Below, in pieces: positions 27,157 to 35,488 of a stretch of DNA of 64,000 bases. Every line of letters begins with the position of its first letter. Position 1 is the first letter of the stretch. The stretch comes from Janthinobacterium sp. GW456P (GTDB lineage Bacteria; Pseudomonadota; Gammaproteobacteria; Burkholderiales; Burkholderiaceae_D): contig NZ_NEHB01000003.1 in NCBI RefSeq assembly GCF_002127655.1, positions 207,047 to 271,046 on the forward strand. The letters run 5' to 3'. A program made the position numbers and the translations under genes. The notes under the pieces are model-generated. The model was not told where the DNA came from and did no database searches. It saw nothing but the letters and a program-made list of their open reading frames with translations.

Positions 27157-27837
27157 ATGGATCTACATGCAGAATTGAAGGCGGCGCTCGAAGCGGTTGC
27201 CGAACCGGGCCGTGTTGCCCCCATGCAGGCCTATATGCGCGGCCAGTTCGTGTTCCTGGGCGTGGCAGCGCCGCAGCGGCGGCTGGCCGCCAAGGCCTTG
27301 CTGGCGGGCTTGAGAGAGGTGGGGGCCGATGTGCTGCTGGAACATGCACAACGGCTGTGGCAACAGCCCGAGCGCGAGTATCAGCACGTGGCGCTCGACA
27401 TGCTGGCCCTGCACCGGCGCCAGCTGGGCGCCGAACACCTGCCCGCCCTGCTCGGCCTGGCGCGCCAGCGCGCGTGGTGGGACAGCGTCGACGGCGTAGC
27501 AGGCATTGTCGGCGCGGTGCTGCAGGCGGAACGCCAGCGCGGCGGCGATGGCCATGCACATATGGACGCGGCCTTGCGCCACGAAGACTTCTGGCTGCGC
27601 CGCATCGCCATGCTGCACCAGCTGGGCTGGCGCGCCGACACGGATGCCGGCTGGCTGTTCGGCGCGGCGCTGGCGCTGGCCCACGAAGACGAGTTTTTCA
27701 TCCGCAAGGCCATCGGCTGGGCCTTGCGCGATTACGCGCGCCACAGCCCGACAGAGGTGCTGGCTTTTGCCGCAGAGCACCGCCAACGGCTCTCTCCCCT
27801 CAGCTACCGCGAAGCGCTGAAGCACCAGCGACCTTGA
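27157..27837 (+). CDS. DNA alkylation repair protein (AlkD-like HEAT-repeat glycosylase)
   Basis: A 226-residue all-helical protein of the AlkC/AlkD group, which removes N3- and N7-alkylated purines without base flipping. Visible family blocks are MQAYMRGQFVFLGVAAPQRR, EYQHVALDMLA, WWDSVDGVAGIVG, FWLRRIAMLHQL and FIRKAIGWALRDYARHSP. Tryptophan and aspartate residues in WWDSVD and the arginine in WLRR correspond to residues lining the DNA cleft in known AlkD. Its last 38 bases overlap the end of the convergent TetR gene. Confidence 0.9.
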   Translation: MDLHAELKAALEAVAEPGRVAPMQAYMRGQFVFLGVAAPQRRLAAKALLAGLREVGADVLLEHAQRLWQQPEREYQHVALDMLALHRRQLGAEHLPALLGLARQRAWWDSVDGVAGIVGAVLQAERQRGGDGHAHMDAALRHEDFWLRRIAMLHQLGWRADTDAGWLFGAALALAHEDEFFIRKAIGWALRDYARHSPTEVLAFAAEHRQRLSPLSYREALKHQRP

Positions 27838-28495
27838 ACGACTGACCGCCCAGCAATCGCAGCGCCGCGTCGATGCGGGGCGCCGCGTCCCAGGCCGGCA
27901 CTGGCGCCAGCAAGCCCAGCGCCATCTGCCGCAGCGGCTCGGCGATCACCATGGCCAGCAGCAAGCCGGCCAGTTCGTGCCCATCGTGCCCATCCTGCAG
28001 CACCAGATGGCCGCGCGCGGCCTGGCGCTGTAACCACCGGGCCAGCAAAGCCGTGCCCCGCTCGATGCCGTTGCGTTGATACACGGCCAGCAAATCGGCG
28101 CGCGCGGGAAACTCCGTGCACAGCAGACGGAACAGGCCCACGGCATCCGCCGTCAGCACGCGCGCGGCCATCGCCTGCAAGATATCCTTCAGTAATGGCA
28201 GCACTTCGCCGGGGCCAGCCGCATCGTGCGCCATGGCCGGTAAAAAGGCGTCCGTCCAGCCGCGCACCACCAGGGCCACGAGTTCTTCGCGGTTGGCCGC
28301 GTACTGATACAGCGACTTCTTGGCCATGCCCGCGTGGCGCGCCACCGCCTCCATGGTCGTGGCCGCATAGCCTTCGTGCAGCAGCAGCCAGGTGGCCGCC
28401 TGCACGGCCGCCTCGCGCGCCTCTTCGGGCGGGCGCGCCGGGCGGCCCCGTCCACGCACAGCCTTGCTCTCTGTCTTGCTCTCTGCTTCCTGCAT
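27800..28495 (-). CDS. TetR/AcrR family transcriptional repressor
   Basis: A 231-residue repressor. An arginine/glycine-rich leader (RGRGRPARPPEEAR) precedes the helix-turn-helix at about residues 26-72 (ATWLLLHEGYAATTMEAVARHAGMAKKSLYQYAANREELVALVV); the C-terminal ligand domain is of the TetR_C_7/AefR type. It is divergent from the PhlG-like hydrolase gene, and a GAAACG-N5-CGTTTC palindrome sits in the shared promoter region. The likely role is repression of that hydrolase, and of itself, until an aromatic ligand binds. Confidence 0.9.
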   Translation of the reverse strand: MQEAESKTESKAVRGRGRPARPPEEAREAAVQAATWLLLHEGYAATTMEAVARHAGMAKKSLYQYAANREELVALVVRGWTDAFLPAMAHDAAGPGEVLPLLKDILQAMAARVLTADAVGLFRLLCTEFPARADLLAVYQRNGIERGTALLARWLQRQAARGHLVLQDGHDGHELAGLLLAMVIAEPLRQMALGLLAPVPAWDAAPRIDAALRLLGGQSFKVAGASALRGS

Positions 28496-28545
28496 GCCGG
28501 CTCCAAGCTTGATTGATGGGCAATTTTACACTGAAACACATTTAG

Positions 28546-28562
28546 GAAACGCTATTCGTTTC
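28546..28562. promoter_or_regulatory. Candidate TetR operator
   Basis: GAAACG-N5-CGTTTC is a 17-base inverted repeat in the 107-base gap between the TetR and PhlG-like genes. It covers the -35 position relative to the TATAAT at 28570, so bound repressor would block RNA polymerase. Confidence 0.6.
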
Positions 28563-28569
28563 TTTAATA

Positions 28570-28575
28570 TATAAT
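28570..28575 (+). promoter_or_regulatory. -10 promoter element of the PhlG-like gene
   Basis: Consensus TATAAT, 27 bases before the ATG, with AAGGAG in the leader. No good -35 is present; the candidate operator lies there. Confidence 0.65.
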
Positions 28576-28602
28576 TGCTTCACCCAAACAAAGGAGAACG
28601 AC

Positions 28603-29307
28603 ATGACTGATACGCGCCACTATGAACATCCCTGGACCATCGCCCGCACGGGCGACTTGCTTGACCCGTTTCCCCTGCACCTGGAAACGGGCATCACGCG
28701 CCTGCCCGACGGCTGCCTGCTGGTGGCGGCGCGCACGGAACTGCACGGCTGCAGCGGACGCATGCTGGACTGGTGGTTCACTTTCTTCGAGACGACGCAG
28801 CACATCAAGTGGTGGCATCCGCACGATCACGTGGCCCATCACGGCTGGAACAGCGCGTGGAAAAAGGGAGAGAGTTACTACGGCGCCTCGATCGAGGCAG
28901 TGGAGTCCTTGGGCGATATTCCACCCGTGAAAGCCAAGCTGAAGTTCCATGATCCGAAGGAAGTCTTCGACCCGGCGCAGCTGCAGCAGGCAAAGGACAG
29001 CGGCGCCCTGTCGGCCGCCGTCTGCGCGCGCATCGGCTTCGGCGAGCACGTGCAACTGGACCCGCATGGCGATCCGCTCGATGGCGAAATGCTGCACCTG
29101 ACGCGCGACACACCGACGGGCTGCGTGCTGCGCAGCCGCTTTTTGCTGGGCCGCAATAGCCTGGACCCCGTGCGCGACGTGCCCGACGTGCTCGGCCTGA
29201 ATTTGCTGCGCCATTGCTACAGCGAATTTACCTATCTGTCGCGCTTTTTACCGTCGCTGTATTACGGCGAGCATGCCAACGGGGAACAGGCGCCGCTGCC
29301 CTGGTAA
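28603..29307 (+). CDS. DAPG-hydrolase (PhlG) family carbon-carbon hydrolase
   Basis: A 234-residue protein resembling PhlG, the zinc enzyme that cleaves an acetyl group from 2,4-diacetylphloroglucinol. The marker region is MLDWWFTFFETTQHIKWWHP followed by HDHVAHHGW and a downstream glutamate (SIEAVES); the histidines and glutamate fit the metal site, and a second histidine block lies in LLRHCYSEFTYL. The divergent TetR gene mirrors the PhlF/PhlH control of phl clusters. No phloroglucinol synthesis genes are nearby, so the role may be detoxification of a competitor's antibiotic or cleavage of a related acylated aromatic. The family call is from motif memory. Confidence 0.75.
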   Translation: MTDTRHYEHPWTIARTGDLLDPFPLHLETGITRLPDGCLLVAARTELHGCSGRMLDWWFTFFETTQHIKWWHPHDHVAHHGWNSAWKKGESYYGASIEAVESLGDIPPVKAKLKFHDPKEVFDPAQLQQAKDSGALSAAVCARIGFGEHVQLDPHGDPLDGEMLHLTRDTPTGCVLRSRFLLGRNSLDPVRDVPDVLGLNLLRHCYSEFTYLSRFLPSLYYGEHANGEQAPLPW

Positions 29308-29313
29308 ACAGCC

Positions 29314-30207
29314 TTACAGCCGCTTGTGCATGCGCGCCAGCGGCAACTTGATGTCATCGGGCAAGTCGAGATAAAAATCTTCGGTGACGGCAAAGCCGCT
29401 GGCCAGGTACAGCGGCACGCCGGGCAAGGTGGCGGCCAGTTCCAGCGCCGTAAAACCGGCGGCCCGGGCCTGGCGCTCGCAATGGCGCATCAGCATGCTT
29501 CCCAGGCCCTGGCGCGCCGCCGCCGGTTCGACAAAGAAGGCGCGGATGCGGGCCGGCTGGCTGGCCGGATCGAGCAACGGGTCCGACCCGCTCTTCGCGC
29601 GGTCGGCACCGTACAGAGTGGCGCGCCGGCTCCAGCCGCCGCAGGCCAGCATGGCGCCATCGCGTTCGATGACGAAATACGTGCGGTCGGCAACGAGCTG
29701 CGTATCGACGCCGAATACGTGGCGCGTCACGGCCTCGGCCTGTTCCTGCGTATAAAACCCTGCGCTCAGCGCCACGCCGGAACGGGCGATCAGCGCGTTC
29801 ATGGCAGGCACATCGGCCGGCAGCGCCACCCTCAGGCAGGTCAAAGAGCCAAAGCTGAACCAGGCACGGCGGATGCGGCCCTGCTCCACCTCATAGGTCG
29901 CTACCAATTCCTGCGCGGAAACACCGTCCGGCGTGCCGCCATGGACGATTTCATGGTCGATCACCAGCTTGCCGCAGGCGATACGGTTGAGCAACTGCGC
30001 CTGCGGCTGGCTGGCGGCGAAACGGGCCGTGAAGCGGGGGCCGATCTGCTCGCTGCCCGTGGCCAGCAAGGTGTCGGGGTACTGAAATTGCTGTGCATCA
30101 TCGGCGTAGATGGCCAGCAAGGCGGCTACGTCGTGGGCATTGTAGGCGTCCAGTTGCGCCTGGACCACCGCCGTGGGCGAAATGCGTGTATCGTTGGCAA
30201 GCGCCAT
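29314..30207 (-). CDS. Fusion of a SnoaL-like domain and a GNAT acetyltransferase
   Basis: A 297-residue two-domain protein. Residues about 8-130 form an NTF2/SnoaL fold (VVQAQLDAYNAHDVAALLAIYADDAQ ... GPRFTARFAASQP ... VIDHEIVHGG), and residues about 140-297 form a GNAT domain with the acetyl-CoA loop VEPAAARQGLGSMLMRHCE and the C-terminal YLASGFAVTEDF. The start before ALANDTRIS has AGGGA upstream. Both domains occur alone in most bacteria; the fusion suggests an acetyltransferase with a built-in binding pocket. It is convergent with the PhlG-like gene, 6 bases apart. Confidence 0.85.
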   Translation of the reverse strand: MALANDTRISPTAVVQAQLDAYNAHDVAALLAIYADDAQQFQYPDTLLATGSEQIGPRFTARFAASQPQAQLLNRIACGKLVIDHEIVHGGTPDGVSAQELVATYEVEQGRIRRAWFSFGSLTCLRVALPADVPAMNALIARSGVALSAGFYTQEQAEAVTRHVFGVDTQLVADRTYFVIERDGAMLACGGWSRRATLYGADRAKSGSDPLLDPASQPARIRAFFVEPAAARQGLGSMLMRHCERQARAAGFTALELAATLPGVPLYLASGFAVTEDFYLDLPDDIKLPLARMHKRL

Positions 30208-30374
30208 GCGTGTCCCTGTTGTGGAGTCGGTAGAAAGTTGCAAAGGGTAACATTGTCGCCCCTGTCGCGGCGTGGTTTACTGCGATAATAACAAGATTCG
30301 TCGCAAGAAGCATATTCAGGCGTCATCCATCAACCGTACAACGCAATCGCACAAGCACAGCAGGAGTAAATATC

Positions 30375-31256
30375 ATGAAATGGGAAGGCAATCGCGAAAG
30401 CGACAATGTGGAAGACCGCCGTGGCGAAGACGGCGGCGGCGGAGGCGGCTTCGGTTTTGGCGGGCGCTCGATCGGCATCGGTACCATCGTCATCGCCCTC
30501 GTCGGCTCCTATGTGCTGGGCGTCAATCCCCTGACCCTGCTCAATCTGCTCAGCGGCGGTGGCGGCGGCCAGATCAGCACGCAGCAGGCGCCGGCGCGCC
30601 AGACGCCCGCAAACGACGAGATGACCCGCTTCGTGCGCACCGTGCTGGCCGATACGGAAGACACGTGGGGCGCCCTGTTCAAGGCCGAAGGCGGCAGCTA
30701 TGTGAAACCGAAGCTGGTGCTGTTCTCGGGCAGCGTTCCCACGGCGTGCGGCACGGGCCAGAGCGCCAGCGGCCCCTTCTACTGTCCCGGCGACCAGAAA
30801 GTCTACCTGGACCTCGATTTCTTCAAGCTGATGCAGCAGCGTTTCAAGGTCTCGGGAGAGTTTGCCGAAGCCTATGTGATCGCGCATGAAGTGGGCCACC
30901 ACGTGCAAAACCTGATGGGCTTGTCCGAGAAGGTCGACAATGCGCGCCGCACGGCCTCCGAGCGCCAGGCCAACGCCATGTCCGTGCGCCTGGAATTGCA
31001 GGCCGATTGCTTTGCCGGCGTGTGGGCATTTCACGCGAACCAGGACCGCAAGATCCTCGAGCAAGGCGACGTGGAAGCGGCCCTGAAAGCGGCCACGGCC
31101 ATTGGCGACGATGCGCTGCAGCGCCAGTCGCAAGGCCATGTCGTGCCGGACTCGTTTACGCACGGCACCTCGGAGCAGCGTGTGCGCTGGTTCAGCAAGG
31201 GCATCGAGAGCGGCCAGATTGCCCAGTGCAATACGTTCGAGGCGCGCCAGCTGTAA
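30375..31256 (+). CDS. ypfJ: Neutral zinc metallopeptidase (YpfJ family)
   Basis: A 293-residue protein of the YpfJ/KPN_02809 family. A charged N-terminus and glycine-rich stretch (GGGGGFGFGGRS) lead to one transmembrane segment near residues 36-58, so the catalytic part faces the periplasm. The zinc site is the HExxH in VIAHEVGHHVQN, with a further ligand probably in ELQADCFAGVWA. Conserved blocks include CGTGQSASGPFYCPGDQKVYLD and GTSEQRVRWFSKG. The natural substrate is unknown. Confidence 0.92.
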   Translation: MKWEGNRESDNVEDRRGEDGGGGGGFGFGGRSIGIGTIVIALVGSYVLGVNPLTLLNLLSGGGGGQISTQQAPARQTPANDEMTRFVRTVLADTEDTWGALFKAEGGSYVKPKLVLFSGSVPTACGTGQSASGPFYCPGDQKVYLDLDFFKLMQQRFKVSGEFAEAYVIAHEVGHHVQNLMGLSEKVDNARRTASERQANAMSVRLELQADCFAGVWAFHANQDRKILEQGDVEAALKAATAIGDDALQRQSQGHVVPDSFTHGTSEQRVRWFSKGIESGQIAQCNTFEARQL

Positions 31257-31300
31257 AGATCGCCCCGGTGCCGCCCTGCGCGCGCACGGGGACGTTGCCT

Positions 31301-32383
31301 CTACTTCAAATCGATGCGCCCGTATTGCCCGTGCGTCTCGTCGTCCGGCCCGGCCGCATAGAACAGCGTATTGGCGGGCTGGCTGTTGACGCCATTGCCG
31401 AAGGCGATGCCCCACAAGCCATCGATTACCAGCGGCGTGCCATCCGTCTTGAGCAGCACGCCCGCGGCGGTACCCGTGTCGGGGTCATAGGCATGGATCT
31501 GGCCATCGCCAAAATTCCCTATCAACAACATATTACTGGCCGTGCCGAAATCGGCGGGCGCCAGTGCCATGCCCCATGGCGCATTCAGGGCGCCGCCGGT
31601 GACCAGCCGCTTGATCAGTGTGCCGCCCGTGTCATACACATTCACGATACCGAGGCCGGCGCCAGCCTCTTCATCGTCGCCGCTGGCTTCCCGCTTCGCG
31701 TAGGCCACATAGATGCGCTCGCCAATGGCCTGGATGCCGAACGGCGCATAGCCGGCCGGCAGGCCAGGATCGTTGAAAGCGCCGGGCAAGCTGACTCGGA
31801 CAAAATTGGCATCGAAGACGTCGACGCGCCCGTTGTGGAAATCGGCCGCATACAGGTAATTGGCGCCCGCATAGCGCGAGATGGCCAGGCCCTTGTAGAC
31901 GCTGCCGCCCGCGCCGCCGTCGAACACGACCAGGGCCGTCGTCGGGCTGACCGTGGGCGACCACGCGGAAATCGTCCCGCTTTCGCTGGCGAAGACGAAG
32001 GGGCTGGGTGCCGTCACGCCGTTCTGGCTCAGCTTGAAATCCTGCGTGCCGTTAAACACGATACCCGTGGGCCCGGCCGGCGTGCTGACCACCAGCGATT
32101 GCGGCACGCCGTTGCCATCGTATAAAGTGGACTTCGCCGTGCCATTCGCGGCCACCCAGACAAAACCGCGTGGGTTGAAGGCCACGCCCCAGGCGTTGAG
32201 AAGGTTGGGGTCCGTGTGCCCGGACGGCAAGGCGGGCGTGTCCGACACCAGTCTGGTGGCCGCATAGGCGCTCACGGCCGGTGGATGGTGATGATGGTGG
32301 CCGCCGCCGCAGGCAAACAGGGCCGCGGCCAGCGCGACGGCGCAACCGGTGCAGATCAGGTGATTGATGCGCTGCGTATCCAT
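31301..32383 (-). CDS. TIGR03118 family beta-propeller-like lipoprotein
   Basis: A 360-residue exported protein. The ATG before DTQRINHLICTG has AAGGGA upstream. The signal ends LFAC, a lipobox, and the mature N-terminus reads GGG followed by five histidines and two prolines, which may bind metal. The body carries repeated NAWGVAFNPRGFVWVAANGTA, GPTGIVFNGT, GLAISRYAGANYLYAADF and GLWGIAFGNGV strands, consistent with the TIGR03118/NHL-like propeller. The function is unknown. It is convergent with ypfJ. Confidence 0.8.
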   Translation of the reverse strand: MDTQRINHLICTGCAVALAAALFACGGGHHHHHPPAVSAYAATRLVSDTPALPSGHTDPNLLNAWGVAFNPRGFVWVAANGTAKSTLYDGNGVPQSLVVSTPAGPTGIVFNGTQDFKLSQNGVTAPSPFVFASESGTISAWSPTVSPTTALVVFDGGAGGSVYKGLAISRYAGANYLYAADFHNGRVDVFDANFVRVSLPGAFNDPGLPAGYAPFGIQAIGERIYVAYAKREASGDDEEAGAGLGIVNVYDTGGTLIKRLVTGGALNAPWGMALAPADFGTASNMLLIGNFGDGQIHAYDPDTGTAAGVLLKTDGTPLVIDGLWGIAFGNGVNSQPANTLFYAAGPDDETHGQYGRIDLK

Positions 32384-32490
32384 GGCATTCCCTTCGGCGT
32401 GATGGGCAGTATTGTGCTGCCTGCTTTCAGGGTAGAACCGGGCCATGGAGCATGCTTGAGGCGTGTCAAGCGCGGTAAAGATAGCCAGTG

Positions 32491-33255
32491 TCAGGGTATG
32501 CTGACGTCGTAGCGCTTGCCCAGCCGTTTCAATTCGCCCGTCTCGATCAGGTTATTCAGTTCCTGGTCGAACTGCAGCCGCAGCCTGTCGAAAGCGGGTG
32601 AGCGTGGATAGGCAAAATAGCCGTTTTGCAGTTCGATGATTCTTGGCAGCGGTTTCACCTGGCGGCCATAGCCAAGACGGCCGATGACGGGGTCGGTATT
32701 GCGGCGGTTGCTGATGAACACGTCAACGTGGTTGTGCACCAGCATCTTCAAGCCATTTTCCACATTGTTGGCCACGCTGACCTGCAGGCCTGGCCGCACG
32801 CGCTCCCAGTCCGCGCCATAGGCCCAGCCATTGAGCAGCACCACCCTGCGGCTCTTCAGCGCCGCGTAATCGCCATCCCAGCCGAAACTGGCGTCCTGGC
32901 GCGTATAAAAGACCATCTGGTCCTGGTAGAAAGGCTTGTCGGAAAACGCCATGCTGGCGATGCGCTCGGGCGTCTTGTAGGGACCGATCAGGATATCGGC
33001 CTGGCCCTGCACCAGCATGGCTTGCGCGCGCGCCCACGGCACCATGCGGAAACGCACGGTGTTCCCCGTGCGCGCCGCCATCACGCGCAGCAGTTCCGCG
33101 CCCAGGCCGCCGTATTCGCCGCTGTCCTGATATTCGAACACGCGCTCGAACTGCGCACCCACGGCCAGCAGCTCGCGCGCCGACGCCGGCAAAGGCACGG
33201 CAAACGCCGGCCACAACAACGCCAAGGCCAGCAGGCGCCGCCCTGCCCCTTTCAT
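32491..33255 (-). CDS. Periplasmic solute-binding protein of the amino-acid (SBP_bac_3) type
   Basis: A 254-residue exported protein (signal ending PLPASARE) with the type II periplasmic-binding fold: EYGGLGAELLRVMAARTG, RFRMVPWARAQAMLVQGQADILIGPYKTPER and a C-terminal ELNNLIETGELKRLGKRYD. It resembles stand-alone binding proteins that feed signalling or an orphan transporter; no ABC permease or ATPase is adjacent. Its start overlaps the nadC stop (ATGA), so it is translated together with NAD synthesis genes. Confidence 0.85.
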   Translation of the reverse strand: MKGAGRRLLALALLWPAFAVPLPASARELLAVGAQFERVFEYQDSGEYGGLGAELLRVMAARTGNTVRFRMVPWARAQAMLVQGQADILIGPYKTPERIASMAFSDKPFYQDQMVFYTRQDASFGWDGDYAALKSRRVVLLNGWAYGADWERVRPGLQVSVANNVENGLKMLVHNHVDVFISNRRNTDPVIGRLGYGRQVKPLPRIIELQNGYFAYPRSPAFDRLRLQFDQELNNLIETGELKRLGKRYDVSIP

Positions 33256-34121
33256 CAGCCGACGATGCGCAAGGAGTAATCGGTGGCCCGCACATCCTTC
33301 GTCAGGCTGCCGATCGAGATGCGGTCCACGCCCGTCTCGGCAATGGCGCGCACGGTATCGACATTGATGCCGCCCGACGCTTCGAGCAAGGCACGGCCAT
33401 TGGTGAGGGCCACGGCTTCGCGCATCATGTCGTTGCTGAAGTTGTCGAGCAAGATGGAAACGGCGCCCGCATCGAGCGCTTCCTGCAATTGCGCCAGGGT
33501 TTCCACCTCGATCTGCACGGGCACGCCCGCATCGAGGTTGCGCGCGTTTTCCAGGGCCTGGCTGACGCCGCCGGCCGCCGCGATATGGTTTTCCTTGATC
33601 AGGATGCCGTCATACAGGGCCAGGCGCTGGTTCTTGCCGCCGCCCACGCGCACCGCATACTTTTGCGCCAGGCGCAGGCCAGGCAAGGTCTTGCGCGTGT
33701 CCAGAATGGAAGCTTTCGTGCCGGCCACCACGTCCACATACCGGCGCGTGGCCGTGGCCACGGCCGACAGCAGCTGCAGGAAATTGAGGGCGCTGCGCTC
33801 GGCCGTGAGCAAGGCGCGCGCCGGCGCCTGAAGCGTGCAGACGACGCTGTCGGCCGTCATCATGTCGCCTTCGGCATAATGCCAGACGATGTCGATGCTG
33901 CGGTCCAGGCTTTTCATGATGCCTTCGAACCACGGCGCGCCGCACAGCACGGCCGCTTCGCGCACGATGACACGGGCCGTGACGATGTGGTCGGGCGGCA
34001 CCAGCTCGCCCGTCAGGTCGCACTGGCCCACGTCTTCCAGCAAGGCGGCCAGCAAATTGGCTTCGAACGCGCGCGCCAGGGCCGGGTCGAAGGGAGCGAA
34101 AGAATTAACGAGGGTACTCAT
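33255..34121 (-). CDS. nadC: Nicotinate-nucleotide pyrophosphorylase (quinolinate phosphoribosyltransferase)
   Basis: A 288-residue enzyme that converts quinolinate and phosphoribosyl pyrophosphate to nicotinate mononucleotide in NAD synthesis. Family blocks are [74 protein letters not shown] and LLEASGGIN. The start overlaps the nadA stop by four bases. The order nadA-nadC is common; nadB, which makes iminoaspartate for NadA, is not in the window. Confidence 0.96.
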   Translation of the reverse strand: MSTLVNSFAPFDPALARAFEANLLAALLEDVGQCDLTGELVPPDHIVTARVIVREAAVLCGAPWFEGIMKSLDRSIDIVWHYAEGDMMTADSVVCTLQAPARALLTAERSALNFLQLLSAVATATRRYVDVVAGTKASILDTRKTLPGLRLAQKYAVRVGGGKNQRLALYDGILIKENHIAAAGGVSQALENARNLDAGVPVQIEVETLAQLQEALDAGAVSILLDNFSNDMMREAVALTNGRALLEASGGINVDTVRAIAETGVDRISIGSLTKDVRATDYSLRIVG

Positions 34122-35251
34122 GCTGGACCGATTCCTTGGAACAATTTGGTTTCTTTTGCCAGGTCCGCGCCCGGCTGGATGCCAGCCTTTTTCGCGGCGG
34201 CGAAGTCGAGCATGCGCTTGATCGAGCGCACGGCCAGCTGGCCGACAGCGGGGTCGACATGGATTTCGTTGTGCATGTTTTCCAGCGTTTGCGCCAGATT
34301 CAGCAAGCCGTTCATGGCCATCCACGGGCAGTGCGCGCAGCTCTTGCAGGTGGCGCTGTTGCCGGCCGTGGGCGCTTCGATGAAGTGCTTGCCCGGCGCG
34401 GCCGCGCGCATCTTGTGCAGGATGCCGTTGTCGGTGGCGACAATAAACGTGTCCGTGTCCATGCTTTGCGCCGCCGCGATCATTTGCGACGTGGAACCGA
34501 CCATGTCGGCCAGCGCTACCACGTTGGCGGGCGACTCCGGATGCACGAGCACCTTGGCTTGCGGATACTCTTCCTTGAGCAAATCGAGTTCGATGCCCTT
34601 GAATTCGTCATGCACGAGGCAGCTACCCTGCCACAGCAGCATGTCGGCGCCCGTCTGCTTCTGGATATACGAACCCAGGTGCTTGTCGGGCGCCCACAGG
34701 ATTTTCTTGCCCTGCGCATGCAGGTGAGCAACGATGTCGAGGCCGATGGACGACGTCACCATCCAGTCCGCGCGCGCTTTTACTGCTGCGCTGGTGTTGG
34801 CGTAGACCACCACCGTGCGGTCGGGATGGGCGTCGCAGAAGGCCGTGAATTCATCGGCCGGGCAACCGAGGTCGAGCGAACAGGTCGCGTCGAGGTCGGG
34901 CATTAGCACGGTTTTCTCGGGACTGAGGATTTTCGCCGTTTCGCCCATGAAGCGCACGCCGGCCACGACCAGGGTCTTGGCCGGATGGTCGCGCCCGAAG
35001 CGGGCCATTTCCAGGGAATCGGAGACGCAGCCGCCCGTGGCTTCGGCCAGGTCTTGCAGGTCGGCATCAACGTAGTAGTGGGCAACGAGCACGGCTTCGC
35101 GCTCGATCAGCAGGCGCTTGATGCGCGTGATCAGTTCGGCTTTTTCGGCCGGGGACGGCGTCGCTGGCGTGCGTGCCCAGGCGTGGGCGGTGCAGCTGGC
35201 TCCGTCTTGTGGATGTTCGTACTCGACGGATTTGATGGCTAAAGTTTGCAT
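34118..35251 (-). CDS. nadA: Quinolinate synthase A
   Basis: A 377-residue 4Fe-4S enzyme that condenses iminoaspartate and dihydroxyacetone phosphate to quinolinate. The three cluster cysteines lie in [18 protein letters not shown] and the C-terminal [10 protein letters not shown]. Substrate-binding blocks [34 protein letters not shown] and [11 protein letters not shown] are complete. The start at [15 protein letters not shown] fits the family; an open frame runs further upstream into the palindromic element but has no support. It is first of the nadA-nadC-binding protein operon. Confidence 0.96.
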   Translation of the reverse strand: MQTLAIKSVEYEHPQDGASCTAHAWARTPATPSPAEKAELITRIKRLLIEREAVLVAHYYVDADLQDLAEATGGCVSDSLEMARFGRDHPAKTLVVAGVRFMGETAKILSPEKTVLMPDLDATCSLDLGCPADEFTAFCDAHPDRTVVVYANTSAAVKARADWMVTSSIGLDIVAHLHAQGKKILWAPDKHLGSYIQKQTGADMLLWQGSCLVHDEFKGIELDLLKEEYPQAKVLVHPESPANVVALADMVGSTSQMIAAAQSMDTDTFIVATDNGILHKMRAAAPGKHFIEAPTAGNSATCKSCAHCPWMAMNGLLNLAQTLENMHNEIHVDPAVGQLAVRSIKRMLDFAAAKKAGIQPGADLAKETKLFQGIGPA

Positions 35252-35366
35252 GGCTGTGTCAAACAAAAACGGGATAGACCGGCACGATTGCAATGAAGCA
35301 TTGCGCCGGAACGAAATAACCGCGGCGCGTCGGTGTGGTGATACCAGAGTACACCACCAGCTTTCC

Positions 35367-35488
35367 AAACGCCTGATAAAACCGTAGCGAGCGGCAGCGA
35401 TTTGTGGCCGAGAAGCGCAACCGTGCTGAAGCACGGTGAGCATCACAGGCCGCAAAGCGCGACGCGCAGCAGGTTTGATCAGGTGTTT
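35367..35488 (+). repeat. Long-hairpin palindromic element, copy A
   Basis: A 122-base element between ybiT and nadA. Outer arms AAACGCCTGATAAAACC (35367-35383) and GGTTTGATCAGGTGTTT (35472-35488) pair with one G-T wobble and one mismatch. The core folds back on itself, for example GCGATTTGTGGCC with GGCCGCAAAGCGC, up to a perfect apical stem ACCGTGC-TGAA-GCACGGT (35420-35437). The core is about 90 percent identical to the reverse complement of 53734-53822, but the outer arms are unrelated in sequence. The right arm runs into the ybiT stop codon. I do not recognise the family. Confidence 0.85.

Noticed and set aside
35252-35455. Upstream extension of nadA to 35455
   Set aside because: The extended frame runs through the palindromic element and adds a peptide not found in NadA; the ATG at 35251 gives normal length.
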